Part shown: one piece after another, positions 1 through 8,286 of the stretch
How the letters are laid out: each line of letters opens with the position of its first letter
Position numbering within the stretch: position 1 is the stretch's first letter
From: Mucilaginibacter_A sp041088075
GTDB lineage: Bacteria > Bacteroidota > Bacteroidia > Sphingobacteriales > Sphingobacteriaceae
Direction of reading: 5' to 3'
Length of the DNA: 64,000 bases
Assembly (NCBI RefSeq): GCF_041088075.1
Contig: NZ_JBGCVY010000066.1
Location: 50,664 to 114,663, forward strand
The notes under the pieces: model-generated
What the model was told of the DNA's origin: nothing
Database searches by the model: none
The model's input: the letters and a program-made list of their open reading frames with translations, nothing else
Made by a program: the position numbers and the translations under genes

Positions 1-1974
1 TTTTACAGCCCTTTTCAGAAACTGGTTAAAAGCAACTGGCTTAAATTATTTAAAGACATCAACTTTAGCATTTTGCCTTCCCGGTTAAACTTTAGTATTG
101 GCGTAAACCGTTTTTATTCTGAAAATACCTTGCGCAACAATGACCCGGAAAATTTTATCGCGATACCAACAACGTATAACAAAAACTTTTTGATCAACCG
201 TGTTTATGGCATCGGCTGGACTTTGACCAAATCTTTACAAATGGATTTTGATGCGACCAACCTGGGCGTGATAGACGAACCTGCCGGGCGTATCAACGGT
301 TTAAAACAAGACACTTTATGGAACAACCTGAAAAAGCTGGGCCGAACGGTTAATTACACGCACACCATCAACTTTAACTATACTACGCCAATCAATAAAA
401 TCCCTGGTTTTGACTGGACGAACATGACGGTACGTTACAGCACACAGTTTAACTGGAATTCACAAGCACAATTTTCTTTAAGCAACCCTGCTTTTAATGT
501 GGGCAATACCATCCAAAACTCCCGCACCATTCAATTAAACCCGGTTTTAAACTTTGTTGGTTTGTATAATAAATTTGGGGTTTTGCGCAATGCCAATGAA
601 GCAGGCAAAGGCGGTTTGGGCAACTTATTTTTACAAATTTTAACCAGTGTAAAAAACGTAAGCGGAACTTATACGCGAACCGAAGGAACATTTTTGCCGG
701 GCTATCTGCCCAAAACCAAGTTTTTTGGCGAAGACTTAAACTACAATGCGCCCGGCATCGGGTTTTTGCTGGGAAGTCAGGCCGATATCCGAAGCCGTGC
801 ACTTGCCAACGGATGGATTACGACAGACACTTTGCAAAACCAATTGTTTACAAAAACGCTAAATGAAGACATGCGCTTTCGGGGCGTGTTGGAGCCAATC
901 CCTGACCTTCGGATTGAACTTTCTGCTTTTCGTACACGCAACCTCAACTACCAAACCAACTTTAAATATTCAACTGTTACCAACGACATTGAAAATTTGA
1001 GTCCGATCACTTCCGGCGATTACAGCATTTCGTATTTTACCCTGCCTACTGCTTTTTCAAAAACTACAGGCATCAACAATACTTCGGCTGTTTTCCAAAA
1101 GTTTTTAGACAACCGAAGCATTATTTCACAACGTTTGGGCAGGCAAAACCCAAATTCAACCAATGTAACCAATGGTTTTGCCGATGGTTACAGTGCTAAC
1201 GACCAGGAGGTGCTGGTTTCATCATTTCTGGCTGCTTATTCTGGTAAAGATGCAAAAAGCATCGGCACAAATAGTTTTCCTAAAATACCGATCCCAAACT
1301 GGCAGATTACTTATAATGGCTTAAACAAATTGCCTTTTTTGGCAGATATTTTTGATTCTTTTGATATGCAGCATGGCTACCGTTCGTCGTACAGTGTCAA
1401 TGGTTTCAACACTTTGCTGCGTTATTCAGAAGCAAACGGGGCCGTAAATGTGCGCGATGCCAACAACGACTTTCTGCCTTATTACCAATATGCACAAATC
1501 ACTATTTTTGAGCAGTTTGTGCCATTGCTGGGTTTTAGCGCGCGGTTTAAAAACAGCATGACGGGCAATTTTGAATACCGTAAAAGTCGGGCTTTGAGTT
1601 TAAGTTTGTCCAACAGCCAATTGACGCAGCAAAATGAAACCGCTGTCGTTTTTGGTTTTGGCTACCACACCAATAATTTCCGTTTCCCGTTTGGCTTGTT
1701 TCAAAACCTACAGCTTAAAAACGACATGAACTTTAAGCTTGATTTTGCTATCGCGGATAACAAAACAGTTGTTTTCAGGCCGGATGTGCAGGAAGCGGAT
1801 GTTTCATCGGGCGCAAAAAATATTACAGTTCGGCCTTCGGTAAATTATATAATTAACGAACGCTTTAACCTGCAGTTGTTTTATGATTCCAACATCACCA
1901 AACCTTATACATCGCAATCCTTTAACACGGCATTTACCAATTTTGGCATCAATTTAAAACTGTTGTTTCAGTAA
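1..1974 (+). CDS. sprA: SprA cell-surface / T9SS translocon protein, C-terminal part (5' truncated by window)
   Basis: The frame is open from base 1, so the start lies outside the window; about 657 C-terminal residues are visible of a family that is usually around 2,400. SprA is the very large outer-membrane barrel that forms the type 9 secretion pore in Bacteroidota and is needed for gliding in motile relatives. The visible part has alternating hydrophobic/aromatic strands typical of an outer-membrane barrel (FNFNYTTPIN, FGINLKLLF), the family phrase LNFSIGVNRFYSENTLRNND near the top, and a terminal strand ending in aromatic F before the stop. A TTG near base 73 is internal, not the start. 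Assignment is from recognised family sequence. Confidence 0.88.
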   Translation, partial: FYSPFQKLVKSNWLKLFKDINFSILPSRLNFSIGVNRFYSENTLRNNDPENFIAIPTTYNKNFLINRVYGIGWTLTKSLQMDFDATNLGVIDEPAGRINGLKQDTLWNNLKKLGRTVNYTHTINFNYTTPINKIPGFDWTNMTVRYSTQFNWNSQAQFSLSNPAFNVGNTIQNSRTIQLNPVLNFVGLYNKFGVLRNANEAGKGGLGNLFLQILTSVKNVSGTYTRTEGTFLPGYLPKTKFFGEDLNYNAPGIGFLLGSQADIRSRALANGWITTDTLQNQLFTKTLNEDMRFRGVLEPIPDLRIELSAFRTRNLNYQTNFKYSTVTNDIENLSPITSGDYSISYFTLPTAFSKTTGINNTSAVFQKFLDNRSIISQRLGRQNPNSTNVTNGFADGYSANDQEVLVSSFLAAYSGKDAKSIGTNSFPKIPIPNWQITYNGLNKLPFLADIFDSFDMQHGYRSSYSVNGFNTLLRYSEANGAVNVRDANNDFLPYYQYAQITIFEQFVPLLGFSARFKNSMTGNFEYRKSRALSLSLSNSQLTQQNETAVVFGFGYHTNNFRFPFGLFQNLQLKNDMNFKLDFAIADNKTVVFRPDVQEADVSSGAKNITVRPSVNYIINERFNLQLFYDSNITKPYTSQSFNTAFTNFGINLKLLFQ

Positions 1975-2010
1975 AAAAAGCTTGTTCAACTTTTATTGAT
2001 CAAATTTTCC

Positions 2011-2107
2011 ATGCTTCTTTTATCACCCTAAAATTGGTAAATGCTATGTTTTTTTAGATTTGTTAAGGTTGATAAAGAGACCAATTTTTATAGGGTAAAA
2101 GAAGCAT
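2011..2107. repeat. Inverted pair of the iterated motif (palindromic element, copy 1)
   Basis: The forward arm at 2011-2037 starts ATGCTTCTTTTATCACCC, and the reverse arm at 2081-2107 ends GGGTAAAAGAAGCAT; about 43 bp separate them. The spacer (TTTTTTTAGATTTG, then TTAAGGTTGA) resembles those of the copies near 4 kb and 12.2 kb, suggesting common descent. A weak left terminal repeat (GCTTGTTCAACTTTT) starts near 1980; no right partner is clear. It lies between the end of sprA and a convergent gene and could also fold as a long hairpin in RNA. Confidence 0.85.
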
Positions 2108-2176
2108 TGGCATCAATCCTGAGAATACCAAAGTGCATTGTATAAAAATAAAAGACACTAAATTTAGGGGCATAAA

Positions 2177-2213
2177 AAAAGCATGTTCAGTTTATAGCTA
2201 AACATGCTTTTTG
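2177..2213 (-). terminator. Rho-independent terminator
   Basis: A 12-bp perfect stem (AAAAAGCATGTT with AACATGCTTTTT) surrounds a 13-nt loop, with A runs on one side and T runs on the other, so it can act in either direction. It lies 21 bp past the stop codon of the minus-strand barrel gene, which is the gene it most likely terminates. Confidence 0.8.
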
Positions 2214-2233
2214 TAATAATTAAACCAGAAATG

Positions 2234-2812
2234 TTACTTTACATCTCTGATAACTTTTCTTGCTGTAGCCCTTCCTGGCAAATAAACCTGAAAGCCAAAT
2301 TGCAGGTTAACATTGTTTGCATAAGGGCTGCTGCCGAAACCTACGATGCCATTGTATTTAAGCAACGTTTCCAAACCAATACTTGGTGTAATAAAATAAG
2401 CAAAACCAGGGCCAACGCCAAAACCTAAACCATTGGTAGAACCACCGGTTGCAGAATAATTTTGGCCTTCAATACCAATGTTTGCTTCGCCAAAAAAGCG
2501 GCCATGCCTAACAATTTCTGTTCCGGCACCACTGTAAACCCGTCCTAATGCGCCTATGCCATAGGTAATATCAGATCCGTTTCCTTTTAAAGTTGCCACA
2601 CTAAAACTTCCGTAACCGCCCAAAGCAACGTTATCCTTGATAAACCATGCTGCTTTTGGCATAATAGTACCAGTAAAACTTGTTGGCTTGCTTAAGCCTA
2701 ATTGTAAGTTGGCCAAATCGCTGCCAATCAAAACATTGCCTTTTTGAATCTGTGCATTTGCAGAAAATACGAGGCCCAAAATTGCAATTGCTGCTAAAGT
2801 AATTTTTTTCAT
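2234..2812 (-). CDS. Small outer-membrane beta-barrel protein
   Basis: 192 residues. The start chosen is the ATG at 2812, because it begins a clear signal peptide (MKKITLAAIAILGLVFSANA, cleavage before Q); the upstream in-frame ATG would put 13 polar residues ahead of it. The mature part is a run of amphipathic strands with glycine and aromatic residues (FGEANIGIEG, LGFGVGPGFAYFI, VNLQFGFQVYLPG), typical of the OmpW/OmpA-N-like outer-membrane beta-barrel proteins (PF13505-like) common in Bacteroidota. It probably sits in the outer membrane; its exact function is unknown. It stands alone with its own terminator downstream. Confidence 0.75.
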   Translation of the reverse strand: MKKITLAAIAILGLVFSANAQIQKGNVLIGSDLANLQLGLSKPTSFTGTIMPKAAWFIKDNVALGGYGSFSVATLKGNGSDITYGIGALGRVYSGAGTEIVRHGRFFGEANIGIEGQNYSATGGSTNGLGFGVGPGFAYFITPSIGLETLLKYNGIVGFGSSPYANNVNLQFGFQVYLPGRATARKVIRDVK

Positions 2813-3082
2813 TGTAGTAGTTATTATAGTTAAACAATAATCTTTTAACAATACTTGAAAGCGTATAGTTTTAATTATTATGTAATTGTTTAAAGTAGCG
2901 TTGTTGCAGCCATATAAGGAAAGCGGTTTAAGTTCTTATTCCATAAAAAGGAATGTTTCTTTTAATCCCTAAAAACTTTTATTTATGTTTTTTAATCTTA
3001 CAAAAAGTATTAAAAATTTTTGTTCTCTGCCTGTTTTAAATACCTGTGGTATTTCAAGATGACGCATCTTTTTGCAAAAAAT

Positions 3083-3799
3083 TTAACGAACTTTCCCTGA
3101 ACTTAACAAAGGAGAAATCAGCAATAAAGCAACAGGAAATGCCAGGTTCCATTTTCCAAACCAAGATGTGGCTATTATACAGAACAAGGCACCGGCTAAA
3201 AAGGAAAACCAAATAACCAATAATACGATGGCGCGTCGTTGGTGGCTGTCCCAAGTGCCTTGAGAATCCGGCAAAGGTGTGTCTTTTATAATTGATGCAA
3301 AGTGTTGGGCTATGTTATTTAAAGTGCCGGTAACAAAGTCAGGGTTTACAGATTGTTTGCCAATATGGGATAGGATAGTGTTCATATAGCCCATAGAAAA
3401 GCTAAGGATACCTACACTGCAATAATTGTTTATCGTGAAAAAAAACGATGCGATTCCATAAAACGCCAATACCGATGCCACAACAGTAAAAGGTGCCCAA
3501 CGGGATTTGTACCAATTAAATTTTGACAATACAGAACCTGTAAAAACACCAATGACGAAAAACAGGATAGCTACAAAAGAAATCAACGCATTGGCAAATC
3601 TGGCTTGGCCTAACGAAAACCCTGTTTGTGTTGTATTGCCGCTCATGAACGACAGATAGGTTTTGAAATGAAAAAAACCGTAGGCGTCTATAAATCCAGC
3701 GATCATGGCAAGGCAGATAATCAGCCTTTCCTGCGTTTTTGCCGTAAGTAAGGCAGCTTGCTCCTTACTGGAAGTTTCAACTTTGTTATGTGTTTCCAT
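3083..3799 (-). CDS. DUF1275 (YoaK family) membrane protein
   Basis: 238 residues with about six hydrophobic segments. Family signatures are visible: an N-terminal AGFIDAYGFF motif (about residue 34), the FMSGNTTQTG motif after the first helix, and a central helix followed by NPDFVTGTLNNIA. These define the DUF1275/YoaK family of inner-membrane proteins, proposed but not proven to be transporters. It is monocistronic, with an AT-rich upstream region and no clear downstream partner. Confidence 0.8.
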   Translation of the reverse strand: METHNKVETSSKEQAALLTAKTQERLIICLAMIAGFIDAYGFFHFKTYLSFMSGNTTQTGFSLGQARFANALISFVAILFFVIGVFTGSVLSKFNWYKSRWAPFTVVASVLAFYGIASFFFTINNYCSVGILSFSMGYMNTILSHIGKQSVNPDFVTGTLNNIAQHFASIIKDTPLPDSQGTWDSHQRRAIVLLVIWFSFLAGALFCIIATSWFGKWNLAFPVALLLISPLLSSGKVR

Positions 3800-3958
3800 T
3801 TTGGATCTATTTTTTGTAGTTAAAAAGCTATTGCTTGATAAGTAAAAATAAAAGTAATGTTACGATTTGGTTTAAAAGAGGTAACGTCATTTAAACAGGC
3901 TAATACCTCTTAATCATTATTTTAAAGGTTTTGGTAGCGGTTAATTTTATTAAGTATG

Positions 3959-4129
3959 AACTTGTTTAAACTTATTCTTTTGTGCTTTACACAATGCTTC
4001 TTTTACCCTATAAAAATTTGTGTTGCCCGGTTTTTGATTTGTTTAGGCCGATACAGGCACTAATTTTTATAGGGTAAAAAAAGCATCAACCCCTAAAAAA
4101 GAAGGTCAGAAAAAAAGTTTAAACAAGTT
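3959..4129. repeat. Palindromic intergenic element with 15-bp perfect terminal inverted repeats (copy 2)
   Basis: The outer arms are AACTTGTTTAAACTT (3959-3973) and its exact complement AAGTTTAAACAAGTT (4115-4129). Inside is an inverted pair of the iterated motif at 3994-4019 and 4061-4086; the right inner copy has TAAAAAAAGCAT instead of TAAAAGAAGCAT. The spacer (GTTTTTGATTTGTTTAGGCC) is related, in reverse orientation, to the spacer of the 12.2-kb copy. Size, terminal repeats and lack of coding capacity are MITE-like. The element occupies most of the 490-bp gap between the DUF1275 gene and gcvH; the rest is AT-rich with no gene. Confidence 0.85.
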
Positions 4130-4167
4130 TTATATAGTATAAGCGCTTTCCTGTTATTTGTGTTTTG

Positions 4168-4194
4168 TTTTTTATGCTGTAAAAGAAGCATCGG
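4168..4194. repeat. Solitary full-length iterated motif copy upstream of gcvH
   Basis: TTTTTTATGCTG is followed directly by TAAAAGAAGCATCGG. Both halves of the extended motif are present with normal spacing, but there is no inverted partner within 100 bp on the right. It ends 100 bp before the gcvH start. Confidence 0.8.
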
Positions 4195-4293
4195 CCACAA
4201 CTCAAAAACATTTTCAAATAAATATCCCCGCATTTAATCATTGTTCAGTTTCTAACCATGTTTTTATTTATTTTTGGAGAAAAAAATAAGAAC

Positions 4294-4674
4294 ATGAATT
4301 TTCCTTCCGAATTGAAATACACCAAAGATCATGAGTGGGTGAGGATAGATGGCGATACGGCTTACATCGGCATTACCGATTTTGCACAGCACGAATTGGG
4401 CGATATTGTTTACATAGATATCAACACCGTTGGCGAACAAGTAGCCAAAGAAGGTATTTTTGGAACGGTAGAAGCAGTAAAAACTGTTTCTGACCTATTT
4501 ATGCCGGTAAGCGGACAGGTTTTAGAAGTTAACGCTGCGCTGGATGCCAGCCCGGAGCTGGTTAATTCTGATCCTTTTGGCGATGGCTGGATGGTAAAAA
4601 TCACGATTACAGATGCAGCAGAACTGGACGAATTGTTATCAGCCGAAAACTACAAAGCTTTAATCGGCGCCTGA
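4294..4674 (+). CDS. gcvH: Glycine cleavage system H protein
   Basis: 126 residues. It carries the lipoyl arm that shuttles the aminomethyl group between the P, T and L proteins of the glycine cleavage complex. The lipoylation lysine lies in GTVEAVKTVSDL (about residue 64), and the start MNFPSELKYTKDHEWVR is typical. The ATG at 4294 is preferred over the ATG at 4258 because it matches family length and has GGAGA about 15 bases upstream. It overlaps the VanZ-like gene by one base (TGATG), so the two are probably translated together. gcvT lies 33 kb away. Confidence 0.97.
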   Translation: MNFPSELKYTKDHEWVRIDGDTAYIGITDFAQHELGDIVYIDINTVGEQVAKEGIFGTVEAVKTVSDLFMPVSGQVLEVNAALDASPELVNSDPFGDGWMVKITITDAAELDELLSAENYKALIGA

Positions 4675-5069
4675 TGCAAAAATTTTTAAAATATCAAAGC
4701 CTGACTTTGCTTTGGGCTTTGTTTATTTTAGTCATCTGTTGCGTTTCTTTAGGCAAAGTTGGGCAGTCGCACTTGTTTTTTAAAGGGTTTGACAAATTAA
4801 CGCATACCGGATTATTTTTTGTGCTTACGGTGCTTACTTTTTACGGTTTGTTTCGTAAACAAAGAAGCGTTAACCTCAGCGGGCCGGTTTTTGTAGTCGT
4901 GCTGTTTTGCATGTTTTTGTTTGGTGGCGCGATAGAACTTCTGCAATGGAAGGTCTTTACTTACCGCAGTGCCGAGTGGGACGACCTTTTTTGCGATATG
5001 CTGGGTTCTTTAATGGGTATTTTCAGTATTTTAGTAACTACACATGCCATACAAGCTCAAAAACAATAA
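4674..5069 (+). CDS. VanZ-like family membrane protein
   Basis: 131 residues with about four transmembrane helices. The family signature FDKLTHTGLFFVLT (about residues 38-51) and the later GGAIELLQ...RSAEWDDLFCDMLGSLMG (E and D residues in helix 3/4) match VanZ-like proteins. The biochemical role is not established; VanZ itself gives low-level teicoplanin resistance, but most homologues are of unknown function. The start overlaps the gcvH stop (TGATG). The 3' end overlaps the start of a tiny lipoprotein gene by 26 bases. Confidence 0.85.
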   Translation: MQKFLKYQSLTLLWALFILVICCVSLGKVGQSHLFFKGFDKLTHTGLFFVLTVLTFYGLFRKQRSVNLSGPVFVVVLFCMFLFGGAIELLQWKVFTYRSAEWDDLFCDMLGSLMGIFSILVTTHAIQAQKQ

Positions 5070-5181
5070 GCGAATTTTAGCTGCATTTTTTTTGGCAGCA
5101 ACATTATTTTCTTCCTGCGGATTGTTCCACAAAAAATGCAATTGTCCGCATTTTCGCTACAATTCCTATCAGCATTCCTAA
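5044..5181 (+). CDS. Small (45 aa) predicted lipoprotein overlapping the VanZ-like gene
   Basis: The ATG at 5044 lies inside the end of the VanZ-like gene in another frame. It encodes a positive N-terminus (KLKNNKR), a hydrophobic stretch (ILAAFFLAATLFSS) and a lipobox cysteine (SSCG, Cys25), then the short mature tail GLFHKKCNCPHFRYNSYQHS with two more cysteines as C-x-C. This is the layout of a lipoprotein signal peptide with a minimal mature part. Similar tiny Cys-rich lipoproteins are found in Bacteroidota, to my recollection. Function unknown. Confidence is limited by size. Confidence 0.6.
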   Translation: MPYKLKNNKRILAAFFLAATLFSSCGLFHKKCNCPHFRYNSYQHS

Positions 5182-5210
5182 TTCTTTTTTGGCTAAAATT
5201 TTTGGGTCAA

Positions 5211-5246
5211 CAATTTTATGCCGATAAAAGAAGCATGCTTCTTTTA
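5211..5246. repeat. Head-to-head fused motif copies forming a 22-bp perfect palindrome
   Basis: A complete reverse copy (CAATTTTATGCCGA then TAAAAGAAGCAT) runs straight into a forward core (ATGCTTCTTTTA), sharing the central ATGCAT-like bases. The result is a 22-bp perfect palindrome at 5225-5246. A second head-to-head fusion is at 31338-31373. Confidence 0.85.
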
Positions 5247-5612
5247 CATTAATATAACCCGTAGTGCATTAGGAGTTTTGCACTGCACTAAACCCATGGT
5301 TTGGAAAAGCATTTTCCCGCCCTTTACAAATTTTACTCCTTGCCGCATGGGCATTTTTACAAACCTCTAAGGCATAGAATTGATAATGAAATAACCCTGG
5401 ACAAAATTTGGTTTTTGAACAAGTTTTTTTCTCGACCCATCTATAAACGGGAACAATTTTCTCTTTCTCTTATTATAAACACTTCGTTTGGGTAAAGTAC
5501 TAAGCGGGGCACCATTCAAATTTTTAAACAACTGATGTTTAGAACTTATCCCACAATATTCAGCAGTTATATTTAGTGTAATTAACCCTATTTAATATTT
5601 AATAAAATAACA

Positions 5613-5725
5613 ATGCTTCTTTTATCCCTAAAAAATTTGCGTTGTATTTTATTGGTATAGAAAAAATACATTTTTATAGGATAAAAGAAGCATCAAAAAT
5701 ATTTAGGATAAAAGTTAAACAGCTT
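5613..5725. repeat. Palindromic element (copy 3), left terminal repeat degraded
   Basis: The forward motif at 5613-5639 and the reverse motif at 5669-5693 face each other across a 29-bp spacer. A right-end sequence AGTTAAACAGCT at 5713-5724 matches the right terminal repeat of the sister elements (TTTAAACAGGCT); the matching left end is not clear. The shorter spacer suggests an internally deleted copy. Confidence 0.7.
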
Positions 5726-5746
5726 TTAATTTTAAAAAATCCGGGA

Positions 5747-5863
5747 GGCTGTATCAAAAATAAGATAAACATCTTAAGAATTGTCTAAAAAAAACAAATT
5801 CTACATGGTATCCGAATAGATGAAAAAAAAGAGGCCGTTCATAACTTATGATACGGTCTCTTG
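5747..5863. mobile_element. Remnant or mini-element with IS-type ends (GAGGCTGTATCA)
   Basis: The left end GAGGCTGTATCAAAAATAAG (from about 5747) and the reversed right end GAGACCGTATCATAAG (ending about 5862) form imperfect terminal inverted repeats resembling those I associate with Bacteroidota IS1182-type elements. Only about 115 bp lies between them, with no transposase, so it is an internally deleted relic or a MITE. The right end also folds as a hairpin (AGAGGCCGT with ACGGTCTCT) after an A run. It borders the GC-rich oxalate decarboxylase region. Confidence 0.45.
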
Positions 5864-5994
5864 GTTTGGCTTGGGTTTTTTATTTGTAAAAGCTGGTCGG
5901 CCTTGTGCTCTCCACATAGCACCACTCGGTGAACGAACGGGGGCTTGTGTTGATGACAAAGGCCCAGAGCAATGTGGTGGAAAAGTCCCCGATT

Positions 5995-7179
5995 TTACGC
6001 AGGCACGACAGGTGTTTTGTGTGTCGAGACGGGCGCGAATTGCGAAGCGTCGAAGCCCAGGTGAGCTTTGACCAGTTCGGCGGGCGAAAACGCCAGCCAC
6101 TGGCGAAGCGACACATCTTCATAGTGGTCTGAGCGGAAACATTCGAGGAAGCGCAGCGTGGTGGTGCCGGTATTTTCGACATAGTGACCCATCGGAACCG
6201 GAACGCAGCCAACATCGCCCGCCTGATAGTCGAAGGTGCGCGCCCTACCATCGGCAGCAAACACCGTCATGCGCGCCTGGCCTTCAAGGTAAAACTGCCA
6301 TTCCTGCGCATTGGGGTGCCAGTGCATTTCGCGCATTCCACCCGGCTCCACTTCCACAATTGCGGTGGCGATGGTGGTGGCGGCCGGAAAGTTCTTTGAG
6401 TCCACGATGCGAACAGAACCGCTATGGGTGCGAATCGGTTCCTGCCCTTCCATGTGAAAGCTAAAGCTTGTGGGCACCGGGCCGGCACCTGCCACCCGAT
6501 CTGATTCGAGCGTGCCTGGAACAGGCGCTTGGAAAATCCACAAGGGCTTGGCCGGAAGCGAATCGAACACGCTTTCGGACACACCAAAGTTTTTAGCAAG
6601 CACCGATTTAGGCGTGTGGATGAGCCAATCGGTGAGCAAAAAGGTGCCTTCTTCGGTAAAGTTGCCGTCGTCAAAGACAAGCAAAAACTCACAGCCTTCA
6701 GGTTCAAGCCCCTGAATCGAGTGCGGAATCCCAGCGGGGAAGTTCCACAGGTCGCCTGCCTTCACGTCGTCTTGAAAAGTGCAGCCGTTCTCGTCTATGG
6801 CGGTGATGCGCGCCTGGCCCGCGATCATGTAAGCCCATTCCGCCGATGTGTGCCAGTGCATTTCTCTTGCGCCGCCGGGCGTGAGGCGCATATTGACACC
6901 CGCGATGGTGGTGGCGGCGGGCAATTCACGGATGGTGGTCTGGCGTCCCCAGCCGCCCTGTTCAAGGTGGTTGTGGCTGTCGGCGAACGACCAGCGAAAG
7001 TTGGGGACGGTGCCCTTGTCGGTAATCGGTGCAGCGAGCAAGTCGCGGTCTTGCGCTTCGCGCGCCGGGTTGGTCGGCCCTAAGATCGAAGCACCGCGCT
7101 TGCCATCAATTGGTTGTGGCGGCGCTACTTGTTGCGGTTCTGCCGCTTGTGGCATTGGCATTGTTTCTTGGTTTGTCAT
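5995..7179 (-). CDS. oxdC: Bicupin oxalate decarboxylase, GC-rich and probably foreign
   Basis: 394 residues, two cupin domains. Cupin 1 (about 95-200) has the Mn-binding set GGAREMHWHTSAEWAY plus GIPHSIQ; cupin 2 (about 265-370) has GGMREMHWHPNAQEWQFY plus GHYVENTG. The lid between them reads FTEEGTFLLTDWL where Bacillus OxdC has SENS, keeping the glutamate used as proton donor. The family converts oxalate to formate and CO2. There is no signal peptide, so it is probably cytoplasmic. Codons are rich in G/C at third positions, unlike all neighbours; GC-rich DNA extends about 100 bp past the stop. It has no motif copies and an IS relic downstream, suggesting horizontal transfer. Confidence 0.88.
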   Translation of the reverse strand: MTNQETMPMPQAAEPQQVAPPQPIDGKRGASILGPTNPAREAQDRDLLAAPITDKGTVPNFRWSFADSHNHLEQGGWGRQTTIRELPAATTIAGVNMRLTPGGAREMHWHTSAEWAYMIAGQARITAIDENGCTFQDDVKAGDLWNFPAGIPHSIQGLEPEGCEFLLVFDDGNFTEEGTFLLTDWLIHTPKSVLAKNFGVSESVFDSLPAKPLWIFQAPVPGTLESDRVAGAGPVPTSFSFHMEGQEPIRTHSGSVRIVDSKNFPAATTIATAIVEVEPGGMREMHWHPNAQEWQFYLEGQARMTVFAADGRARTFDYQAGDVGCVPVPMGHYVENTGTTTLRFLECFRSDHYEDVSLRQWLAFSPAELVKAHLGFDASQFAPVSTHKTPVVPA

Positions 7180-8064
7180 GATTGTTTTATTTTAGTTGTT
7201 CTGTTTTGATTGTTGGTTATTGGCCTGTTGGTTTAGTGTTGTCCTATGCTGTACCTGGCTGGCTTATACGGAACGCCTCTTTAATGATAGAAACCAAGAA
7301 ACCTGCTTTTTTACAATGTGCAGCCCTTCGGCCAGCATCGGCCGTTTTTCTACCATCAATACTCTTTTTACCACAAAAATTATCGTGGTTTCGTCTTCAT
7401 GTCCAAATACCGCCCACCTTCCATGCCTTTGCTGTTTTTGCCGGAAGTATCCATTTTGCTGCCGCCGTTTTATCGAAAAGCCGGGGTCTTTTGTGCTCGG
7501 GTAAATATTTAAAGAAAAACAAACCCTATTTGTTTTTTTAATTAAAAAAGGAACAGCTTATATATGGCGAAGTTTCATTTTAAAGAAATAAAGGGCTTCG
7601 GTTTTTGAATAAAACCACCTTTTATAAAATTTAGAATAAAGAAAATGGAAGGGCTTCCTTTTCACTGTTGATTTCTTTATAGTTTGCTGCCCTGGTTTTA
7701 TAGTGTAGGATAAAAATAATTCATACTGAGAGCTGTGTAAATTTTTTCCAATATATTTTCTATGCTTCTTTTACCGCATAAAAATCATCGGCCATTGTGC
7801 TTTTTGTATCAGAACAACTTCCGGAAACAGAATTTGCAGGCATAAAAGAAGCATTATAAATTTTCATGATAGAAATTTAGACAGGTTCTCAGTATGTATC
7901 TGGGGATAGTTGTCATTTTGGATTTTTGAAAGTTGTGAAATTGATGAACAAAGTTTTTTCTACCGCTTGCATGATCCGTGTTGTTTGATAAAACAATTAT
8001 CAAATCTTATTTGGATTTAATTTAAATAAGGTTTAGCTTTACGGTATAATTAGTACTTGTATCC
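7180..8064. other. Long gene-free stretch before feoA
   Basis: About 880 bp. Open frames between 7182 and 7541 overlap in several phases, have no ribosome site and resemble no family, so I do not call a gene; 7200-7500 may be degraded foreign DNA belonging with the oxalate decarboxylase. The palindromic element at 7723-7895 occupies the right half. The final 170 bp is AT-rich and presumably holds the feoAB promoter; I could not fix its boxes or a Fur site. Confidence 0.5.
7723..7895. repeat. Palindromic intergenic element (copy 4), long terminal inverted repeats
   Basis: The left end reads ATACTGAGAGCTGTGTAAAT and the reversed right end ATACTGAGAACCTGTCTAAA, so about 20 bp of terminal repeat is recognisable. 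The inner motif pair is at 7762-7785 (ATGCTTCTTTTACCGCAT) and 7831-7854 (GGCATAAAAGAAGCAT). The spacer differs from the other copies. Confidence 0.8.
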
Positions 8065-8280
8065 ATGAAGCTATCGCAATTAACCATCGGCAAAAAAGGT
8101 ATCATCAAAGAGTTTACCGATTTGGAAATGTCTGTTAAACTGATGGAAATGGGTTGTTTGCCCGGCGAGGAAATCAGTATCCAAAGGGTTGCACCGCTTG
8201 GCGATCCGATTGCAGTTAACGTTTCCGGTTACCAGTTAAGTTTGCGTAAACGCGAAGCATCTACCATTATCTTACAATAA
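8065..8280 (+). CDS. feoA: Ferrous iron transport protein A (FeoA)
   Basis: 71 residues, a small SH3-like cytoplasmic protein that supports the FeoB iron(II) transporter. It shows the usual pattern: a start with LSQLTIGKKGIIKEF, then LMEMGCLPGEEISIQRVAPLGDPIAVNVSGYQLSLRK, the DtxR-C/FeoA fold sequence. Length is typical. feoB follows after 6 bp. Confidence 0.95.
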   Translation: MKLSQLTIGKKGIIKEFTDLEMSVKLMEMGCLPGEEISIQRVAPLGDPIAVNVSGYQLSLRKREASTIILQ

Positions 8281-8286
8281 TTTGAG

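Larger units (their letters stand above)
5182..5746. other. Gene-free stretch holding motif copies
   Basis: No credible gene: short open frames here lack ribosome sites or family resemblance. It contains a head-to-head double motif at 5211-5246, a small inverted repeat around GTAGTGCA/TGCACTGC near 5260-5286, and an inverted motif pair at 5613-5639 and 5669-5693. The rest is AT-rich with no readable signal. Confidence 0.6.

Noticed and set aside
2204..2428. 74-codon frame opposite the barrel protein gene
   Set aside because: Shadow of the minus-strand gene, which has a clear signal peptide and terminator.
5301..5495. 64-codon plus-strand frame
   Set aside because: AT-rich spacer, no ribosome site, no resemblance.
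5880..7195. Several long open frames antisense to, or in other phases of, the oxalate decarboxylase (up to 184 codons)
   Set aside because: They come from high GC content with few stop codons; no family resemblance or ribosome site, whereas the minus-strand bicupin frame is complete.
7182..7541. Overlapping plus-strand frames upstream of feoA (119 and 102 codons)
   Set aside because: Three frames overlap, translated sequences look random with many Phe/Leu/Cys, and no start signal is present. Listed as gene-free DNA.
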